IMG/VR virus record: IMGVR_UViG_3300044910_000225
Coordinates: 1-64,000 of that record
DNA length: 64,000 nucleotides
From: a virus
Reading direction: 5' to 3' (one strand)
This document shows, piece after piece, positions 58,366 through 64,000 of this stretch. The notes under the pieces are model-generated. The model saw only the letters and a program-made list of their open reading frames with translations, was not told where the DNA came from and did no database searches. Position 1 is the stretch's first letter, and each line of letters opens with the position of its first letter. The position numbers were made by a program, and so were the translations under genes.

Positions 58366-60468
58366 TTAATGAGTGGAAGACCAATCAGGTCCAGATGTAG
58401 CATCAGCACGAATGGGAAGATTCATACTGAACTGCTGTGTGACCATAGCTGCTCCATCTTCAAGACACTGCATGAGAGTAGAGGTGTGCTGTGGTAAGAC
58501 TGTGCACTGATATTCATCATGAATGTATGCTGACTGCCAATAGTCTCTTCCTAAGACGAGATCATTCTCTGCTGCAAGATGATGGTAGTTCACCATCCAC
58601 TGCTTAGCGATGACACCAGCTGATCCCTGTAGGAGGAGGTTCAAAGCTGAGTGTGGAGATCTGCTGTATAGCAGACGACCATCAATAGCTTTAACATATC
58701 CTGTGTCTTTAGACTGTTTAGCACAATCAGCAATGAGTTCTTTGATTCCAGTCATACGTTCCAAGAAGGTGTCAGCAATACGTTTACCATAGATAGTCTT
58801 CAAGATGAGAGACTCATCATAGACAACATACTCATCCTTTTTAAGCGGGAACAATGTCATATCGTTGATTGTGACAAGACGCTTCTGAATACGTTCATTA
58901 GCTAGATCATACTCTTCTTGAGCGTAGTCTGGTAGACAGTCATCAGACCATAGAGTATGACCACGAATGGTATCACCCTGACCATAGAGATATCCGAAGA
59001 AGAATCCCTTGGACTTAGCTCTAGCTTTCTTATGAATAGGATTATGTTCATCATAGTCAATGTCAGGTTTGATGAATCCAGCTATTCCAGCATGATACCA
59101 ATGCATGTCCTTCGATAGGACAGCTTCAGCATATACTCCACCATCATATGGATAGAGGTAGTGAGCAAGTACTCGTACTTCAATGTTAGCAAGATCAGCA
59201 CCTACAAGTACCATACCAGGAGGAGCAGTATAAAGCTTTCTGAATGAAGGGTCTTGTGAAGTCTGAGCAACATTAGGTGAACTGTGGGTACAACGATGAG
59301 TAGCTGCTCCAAGAGTATCAACTCTACCATGTACTGAATGAGAATGTTCTTTAACTATCTCAAGGATACCTCGTACTTCAGAGATATCTTTAGTAACTTT
59401 TAGATAACGCATAAGGTCTTTAGCTGAATCACCAAGGAACTCAAGCTGATCACCATCTACCTTAGCATTACCTTTATCAGTATACGTACTGAATTCAAAA
59501 TCATACTGCTGCTTAAGCCAATGACGAATCTTATGACGAGAACCTGGATCAAACTTCGTAAGCTCTACTGGAGTGTAATCACCACCACTGTAGTGTGTGT
59601 ATACAATACGATGAGGTCTATCAAACCAAGCATACTTCTTGAAACGTATCTTCTTATTCTTCAGTATGGTGTACTGAAATGGATGATATGCTATAGCAGT
59701 GAGATACTGATAGTTCTCATCAGGAATATACTGCTTAGTCCTACGAGGCTTAGCAGGAGTAACGTCAGGACCTTTACGTAGAATCAAAGGCTTGAATGTA
59801 CGTGACAGTCTGATAGAGATACTAAGCTGTTCATGCATGAGCTTCTGCATCAAAGCTCTGCCATTATCTACGTCATAGTAGAAACCATAATGTACCTGCT
59901 GAGCAATGAGATATGCTACTTCATGCTCCAAGTCAATGACTGACTGAGACGGGAAGTTCTTAGCTGACAGCAAGTTCTGGTAAAGCTGATACGTAACGTC
60001 TACGTCCTGAATACAATACTTCATCATAGAAGTAGTAAGTTTACTCCAATCAGAATGAGAACCTTTAGGATACTGCATACGATCACCAAAGGCTTCAAGT
60101 GAGAATGAACCATACTTTGATTTATTGAAGTCAGGTATGGTATAGTCAAGTTCTGATAGTTCATCCTTGGTGTAGATAAGCTTAGCAAGAAGCATAGTAT
60201 CAAGACATGGAGTGTGGAGAGTTCCTAGTATGTTATTCACAACGATACAGTCAAAACCAATACCATTATGAGCTATAACGAGATCAACGCTATTAAGTAC
60301 CTCTAATGCGTTCCTTAGAGTACCACTACTACCAGGAAGATAATGTGATGTATAGATCTGTGTAGGATTATCGTCTACTTTAATAGCAATACAATGGATA
60401 TGGTCTACAGCATATACACCTTCTACTGGGATGGCAGATGTTTCAATATCGAATACTGCTGTAGTCAT
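58366..60468 (-). CDS. Family A DNA polymerase with 3'-5' exonuclease
   Basis: 700 residues. Exonuclease: MTTAVFDIETSAIP with Asp7 and Glu9 at motif I, DLVIAHNGIGFDCIV at motif II, then MLAKLIYTKDELS and YCIQDVDVTYQLYQ at motif III. Polymerase: LVGADLANIEVRVLAHYL (motif A), HKKARAKSKGFFFGYLYGQGDT (motif B region, K and YG) and AYIHDEYQCTV (motif C). T7-like size (704). N4 gp39 is the counterpart. Main replicative polymerase. Ends 300 nt before the next gene. Confidence 0.92.
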   Translation of the reverse strand: MTTAVFDIETSAIPVEGVYAVDHIHCIAIKVDDNPTQIYTSHYLPGSSGTLRNALEVLNSVDLVIAHNGIGFDCIVVNNILGTLHTPCLDTMLLAKLIYTKDELSELDYTIPDFNKSKYGSFSLEAFGDRMQYPKGSHSDWSKLTTSMMKYCIQDVDVTYQLYQNLLSAKNFPSQSVIDLEHEVAYLIAQQVHYGFYYDVDNGRALMQKLMHEQLSISIRLSRTFKPLILRKGPDVTPAKPRRTKQYIPDENYQYLTAIAYHPFQYTILKNKKIRFKKYAWFDRPHRIVYTHYSGGDYTPVELTKFDPGSRHKIRHWLKQQYDFEFSTYTDKGNAKVDGDQLEFLGDSAKDLMRYLKVTKDISEVRGILEIVKEHSHSVHGRVDTLGAATHRCTHSSPNVAQTSQDPSFRKLYTAPPGMVLVGADLANIEVRVLAHYLYPYDGGVYAEAVLSKDMHWYHAGIAGFIKPDIDYDEHNPIHKKARAKSKGFFFGYLYGQGDTIRGHTLWSDDCLPDYAQEEYDLANERIQKRLVTINDMTLFPLKKDEYVVYDESLILKTIYGKRIADTFLERMTGIKELIADCAKQSKDTGYVKAIDGRLLYSRSPHSALNLLLQGSAGVIAKQWMVNYHHLAAENDLVLGRDYWQSAYIHDEYQCTVLPQHTSTLMQCLEDGAAMVTQQFSMNLPIRADATSGPDWSSTH

Positions 60469-60476
60469 AAGTCCTC

Positions 60477-60526
60477 CTATTTGTTAATGTATATAGCATT
60501 ATTCAGCTGCAGTCTAGTACGACTGT
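60477..60526 (-). pseudogene. Stub of the resident helicase 3-prime end
   Basis: Right after the HNH stop, the frame reads SRTRLQLNNAIYINK-stop, matching the helicase C-terminus SRSRLQLNNAIYLNK-stop at 61510 by residues but with many synonymous base changes. The stop is part of the polymerase ribosome site (TAGGAGG). It is therefore the leftover end of another helicase allele. Confidence 0.7.
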
Positions 60527-61450
60527 TTAGTAGTATTTCCATATGAAGCCTCCAGCTGTTTTTGCTTTTCCGTTACAGACCTTAGAGATGTTTCCAGATC
60601 TAATGTTAGTAGCTTGTGAAGCCTCACTCATAGAAGTGAAGAGATTAATGACTTCTCCTTCTAATGATAATTGAAGTATAGGTTTAGGTAGGTACTTTGT
60701 ATTCACGGTAACTATAACTTCTTCTGGGGACAAATAGCTCTTACTCCAAAAGAATCCATTGTGAGTATAGTAGTCTCCTCGTATGACACTACGAACTTTC
60801 ATCTGTTCAAACTCAGGTTCAGGTATTTCTACTATAGAAGAGTACACTTCTACAATATCTCCTGTGATAGGATCATACTGAAATATCTCACATAAGTAAG
60901 ACTCATTGACTATAAGAGGAGGTATGCTAGGTCCTTCATCTGTATATAACCATACATAACCATAAGCTGTAGGAATTTTACCTTGACAGCAACTTGTGAT
61001 ATTACGTTGATCTAATGTGGAGTCTTTTCTACAAGCTTCAGCAATAGAAAGATGCTTAGCAACAAATTTCCCAGAAGCTAAGTATTGATATACAGTAGTC
61101 TGGGTAGTATTTATGATGTTATTTTTAACATCTCTATTTGCTCGCTCTTTATTTACCTTCCAAGTGACTAGTTCAATGTTAGAGAATGAGTATCCTTTAG
61201 AATTATCTAGTCTATCACAAGATGGTCTAAAGTCAGATGTAAAGTTTGAATCAACCCAGTCATTATATAAAGCTTCAAAGTTTGGTTGGGATATAAGCCA
61301 CTTAGTGAGTTCTTCTTTAGTATACAATGGAGGTATATGCCCTCTGCTTTTAGAGCTATAGCATTGATCATAGAATATTCTATAGCATAATCCTTTAGGT
61401 GTCCTTTCATAAGGTCTATTTACGTAACAGTCTGTAGTTCTTCTTTTCAT
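60527..61450 (-). CDS. Homing-type HNH-like endonuclease between helicase and polymerase
   Basis: 307 residues. N-terminal CYRIFYDQCYSSKSRGHIPP, then FTSDFRPSCDRLDNSKGYSF and SNIELVTWKVNKERANRDV, which looks like an HNH core (DRxDxxxGYSxxNIxxxxxxxN). C-terminal NUMOD1 repeats (ILQLSLEGEVINLFTSMSEA, GNISKVCNGKAKTAGGFIWK). Own TATACT element near 61475. It carries with it a new helicase 3-prime end. Confidence 0.8.
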   Translation of the reverse strand: MKRRTTDCYVNRPYERTPKGLCYRIFYDQCYSSKSRGHIPPLYTKEELTKWLISQPNFEALYNDWVDSNFTSDFRPSCDRLDNSKGYSFSNIELVTWKVNKERANRDVKNNIINTTQTTVYQYLASGKFVAKHLSIAEACRKDSTLDQRNITSCCQGKIPTAYGYVWLYTDEGPSIPPLIVNESYLCEIFQYDPITGDIVEVYSSIVEIPEPEFEQMKVRSVIRGDYYTHNGFFWSKSYLSPEEVIVTVNTKYLPKPILQLSLEGEVINLFTSMSEASQATNIRSGNISKVCNGKAKTAGGFIWKYY

Positions 61451-61509
61451 GAGTATCCTTTGATTGAGTACCTAAGTATACTCTATGTTATATAAAACTA
61501 GTCTTAATG

Positions 61510-62987
61510 CTACTTATTCAAGTATATAGCGTTGTTTAACTGTAATCGAGACCTGCTTGCGCAGACGTAATACAAACGTAGCTCTTCCTCTTCTGAGTGA
61601 GAGCGTTCTGATGGTTTCATCTCAAGGATGTCAGCAAGATCAAAGTCATGAGCTATGGTCACTGAATCAAAAGTAAGCCCCTTACTGCTGTGGCAGGTAC
61701 TTAAGGTGATGAAGTGATCGTCAGGATGCTTCTCTGCCTGCTGAGCATGCTTGTATGCATCATAGATCTTAGATGCTCCATGTCTCATGATAGTCTGTGC
61801 TGCTGTCTTTATGTTACGGTCCTCTTCACCATGAAGCATAAGGATGTATGCAAGACAAGTACGATACTTCCCAGGTAGAGTCTTCGATGAATAGTAATGA
61901 TCAACATCCTTCTGAATATACTTCAAAGCATTGTCATATATTTTACAGTCCTTCTTCAAGTTCATCAGAGTAAGCATATTAGAGAATATCTCCTTAGCCT
62001 GTCTGGTGAGGTTGAATGGTGTATGCTGAGCAGTGAGGGTGATCATGTATTCAATGAGACCACTATTGGTACGAGAGATGATGGCTTCACTACGAATGGT
62101 AGTGTCAGAATGATCTGTACCTTTGAATGCAATGGTATCATCAAGGTGACGATGGATGAAGTCCTCAATGCTACTAGCAATGGCTGTAGAGCAACGAAAG
62201 GACTGAGATAGGGTTTTGGTCACTCCAACATTAGCAAGAGCTTTAAAGCCATTAATGGTGTGATTAAAGCTATAGATATTCTGTAGTGGATCACCTACCA
62301 TGATCTTCAGGTTAGCTGGAAGTAATAGGAAGATCTCAAGAGTAACAGCGTTAATGTCTCCTGCTTCATCCAACATGATGACATCAAATGGAACATCATA
62401 ATGGATACAACCAAGATCAAGAAGCATATGATAAAGCTTCAGATAGAATGCATGAGTACATGGTATAGTCTTATTGACCATAGCATTGAAATATCTAGAT
62501 ATGATCTGCTGATTAGAAGGTTCATGTTCATCATAGTATTGCTGAAGAGTAGTGTATTTGGATAGACAGAATGCTTCTAGATGCTGAACTACTAATACCT
62601 TATCATCATAGTCTATTCTCTCAGAGATGTCACGATATGTGAATGATGCAACTTCTCTCTTCTTCCCAACATCACCCTCAAGTGAAAGACCATGAGTAAC
62701 GGTAGGAAGATATGCTAAAGAGTGGGTAGTCTTACATGCTACGTATGAAGGGAACTTAGACTTAGATTCATCAGCAATAGCTTTGTTGTATGCAAGATAG
62801 AGCTGTGCAGTATGAGGCAATGACTCAGCTACTTTCAGTAGAGTATAAGTTTTAGAAGCTAAGCTCCCGCAACAGCTGATATTTTAAGTATGTTGCTAGT
62901 TGCGGGAATTCCTCCTGTGTTGGAGTTAGACAGTTGAATAGCTGTCTCTATAATAGATTCTTGTTCTTGTGTTAATTTGTACGGCAT
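61510..62987 (-). CDS. UvrD/Dda-like helicase with interrupted Walker A
   Basis: The 5-prime frame from 62987 reads 42 residues (MPYKLTQEQESIIETA ... KISAVAGA) then TAG. The rest reads SKTYTLLKVAESLPHTAQ onward to 61510 in another frame. Joined (AVAGA then SKTYTLL) the protein is about 490 residues with helicase motifs: Walker A-like AVAGASKT, VIMLDEAGDINAV (motif II), VGDPLQNIYSF (III), SQSFRCS (IV), TCHSSKGLTF (V), LYYVCASRSR (VI). The break is exactly a 5-bp tandem duplication (AAGCT twice on the plus strand, 62856-62865). Either it is bypassed during translation or the helicase is inactive; a read error is possible. N4 has a related helicase (gp37). Confidence 0.72.
62866..62906 (-). repeat. 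Inverted repeat just before the helicase frame break
   Basis: In the mRNA CCCGCAAC (62899-62906) pairs with GTTGCGGG (62866-62873), loop 25 nt. The 3-prime arm ends one base before the take-off codon GCU, which is followed at once by UAG. Eight perfect base pairs inside coding sequence are unusual. Confidence 0.6.
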
Positions 62988-63622
62988 TTTGATTTTCCTG
63001 TTCCACCTAATCTGCTACCACATGATTGGCATACATGTTGTTTATCTTGATTTAACTGGTATCGTTCTTTACTAATAACTTTACCAGAATTACATAATGT
63101 ACAAGTACATTGTAACAATATACGTTTATGCCCTGTTACCCTGCTAATACGCTCTTTTACATAAGGCAATACTTTCAAGTATCCAAATACTTTATGATAG
63201 TAATTTGTTTCAATATCCCGCATAGTTGTTTCATATTTAGCAGCAACAGAAGCTGCTTGAGCTTTACGAGTAGTCTCAGTAAGTCTGCCTTGTTTACCAG
63301 CATGTAGCATATTCTCAGAGTGTGTAACCCATTCTAGATTAGATACATGATTATTAGTTCCATCATTATCAATATGATTTATATGCAACTTATTTTCTGG
63401 GTTAGGTATGAATGCTTTCGCCACTAATCTATGTACAGAAAAAGTAGTAGCTTTACCATACTTGCTTAGTGCAACTGTATGGTAAGACGTATGATTCTTT
63501 TCTTGTATATTTAGGTTTAAGAACTTTGCTGGCTTACCATCAAGAGGAGTAGAATAAACTCTCCCATAGTTTGATATCTGGTATCTGCCTTCATATTCTT
63601 CTATATCTTTAAACTCTTCCAT
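62972..63622 (-). CDS. Homing-type HNH endonuclease upstream of helicase
   Basis: 216 residues. NUMOD4-like EEFKDIEEYEGRYQISNYGR, HNH core FIPNPENKLHINHIDNDGTN and NLEWVTHSENMLHAGK, a basic C-terminal part with two CxxC pairs (LQCTCTLCNSG, VCQSCGSRLG), a probable zinc ribbon. The ORF end overlaps the helicase ATG by 16 nt. Own TGCTATAAT element at 63649. It splits a resident helicase gene, whose start lies just upstream. Confidence 0.85.
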   Translation of the reverse strand: MEEFKDIEEYEGRYQISNYGRVYSTPLDGKPAKFLNLNIQEKNHTSYHTVALSKYGKATTFSVHRLVAKAFIPNPENKLHINHIDNDGTNNHVSNLEWVTHSENMLHAGKQGRLTETTRKAQAASVAAKYETTMRDIETNYYHKVFGYLKVLPYVKERISRVTGHKRILLQCTCTLCNSGKVISKERYQLNQDKQHVCQSCGSRLGGTGKSKCRTN

Positions 63623-63648
63623 GTGTATCCTTTTATTTATATAATAAG

Positions 63649-63657
63649 ATTATAGCA
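63649..63657 (-). promoter_or_regulatory. Promoter of the 63-kb HNH gene
   Basis: Minus strand TGCTATAAT, identical to the elements at 32341 and 32349 on the other strand, 27 nt before the HNH start codon. Confidence 0.6.
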
Positions 63658-63681
63658 GTAGCATCCTTAATGTTTCATTAT

Positions 63682-63777
63682 TTAAGCAACAGCTGATACC
63701 TTCAGGATAGATCCTACTGGTAATAACTGAGCTGTTTGTATGATGTCGTTCTGTTCATCAGTGAGAGTATATGACAT
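63682..63777 (-). pseudogene. Stub of the resident helicase 5-prime end
   Basis: ATG 63777 after AAAGGAA; reads MSYTLTDEQNDIIQTAQLLP, VGSILKVSAVA then stop. It parallels the active copy (MPYKLTQEQESIIETA ... ILKISAVAGA) but differs at most positions, and both share ATCAGCTGTTGC at the break. It is the leftover start of another helicase allele cut by the HNH insertion. Confidence 0.7.
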
Positions 63778-63795
63778 GAAGTTCCTTTATGGTAA

Positions 63796-64000
63796 TTAAT
63801 AGACTGGACTATGAATAACATCATAATAACCCCAGTCATTGTATCGTTCAATACTAGCCCATTTACTTGCAGTTAATTCATAATAATCAGTATCTTCTGT
63901 TTTATGTTTAATCAACATACCTGGTTTAGGATAGCTTTCTTCTAAAGCATATAACTCATTCAGATGTTGTTGTGTTCTAATAATCTCAGTATGTAAAGAA
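63796..64000 (-). CDS. Hypothetical protein, start beyond window edge
   Basis: Open frame entering from the right edge and ending at TAA 63796-63798: ends ELTASKWASIERYNDWGYYD then VIHSPVY. About 68 codons visible. Hydrophilic. Lies directly upstream of the helicase stub. It does not join in frame with the gene cut at position 1. Confidence 0.55.
   Translation of the reverse strand, partial: SLHTEIIRTQQHLNELYALEESYPKPGMLIKHKTEDTDYYELTASKWASIERYNDWGYYDVIHSPVY

Noticed and set aside
1-64000. Integrase, repressor or other lysogeny genes
   Set aside because: None seen; gene content is that of a virulent phage, although a small part of the genome lies outside the window.

Overview
The window is a large part of the genome of a virulent podovirus of the phage N4 type (Schitoviridae-like). 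The assignment rests on the combination and order of genes. There is a 2657-residue protein with single-subunit RNA polymerase motifs, which matches the virion RNA polymerase. A second, 604-residue single-subunit RNA polymerase lies in the early region. The major capsid protein is of the N4-gp56 type. The replication block (UvrD-like helicase, family A DNA polymerase, AAA ATPase, DUF3987-primase, PD-(D/E)XK nuclease, RecA-like ATPase, SSB) runs in the N4 order. The sequence is AT-rich by eye. Most genes favour AGA, ATA and CTA codons, while the capsid gene favours CGT, GGT and TTG, so the host is probably a proteobacterium; it cannot be named from the sequence.

Layout. Positions 1-5948 (minus strand) hold early genes transcribed leftward: small membrane and hypothetical proteins, the 604-residue polymerase, an HNH protein with a membrane anchor, and a transglycosylase that seems to need a -1 frameshift. 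Two identical 5-bp hairpins with C(GTA)G loops, the loop class used by N4 virion polymerase promoters, sit upstream of the first early genes and of the polymerase gene. Positions 5949-6435 are a non-coding divergent region and the likely site of the physical genome ends. Positions 6436-40352 (plus strand) are late genes: terminase, tail spikes, lysis, portal, fibres, scaffold, capsid, an acyl-carrier-protein/ketoacyl-synthase/acyltransferase cassette, internal virion proteins and the virion polymerase. Extended -10 (TGnTATAAT) promoters recur between late genes, which fits N4, where host sigma70 polymerase helped by the phage SSB reads late genes. Positions 40406-64000 (minus strand) hold replication and nucleotide metabolism genes, including a class I ribonucleotide reductase whose small-subunit gene is split by a group I intron. 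The genes open at the two window edges do not join in frame, so the genome is longer than the window.

Most notable: (1) the late operon encodes an acyl carrier protein with its DSx serine, a 277-residue ketoacyl synthase with an intact Cys-His-His set, and a small GNAT-like protein, all translationally coupled between capsid and internal-virion genes. This looks like a virion or host-lipid acylation system that I do not recognise from N4-like phages. (2) Free-standing HNH genes have invaded gene ends. The helicase has an HNH gene on each side, and beyond each lies a divergent stub of the same helicase end. The helicase Walker A motif is interrupted by a 5-bp duplication with features of a ribosomal hop. 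(3) The start codon of the virion polymerase gene lies in a 12-bp inverted repeat that also contains its promoter.
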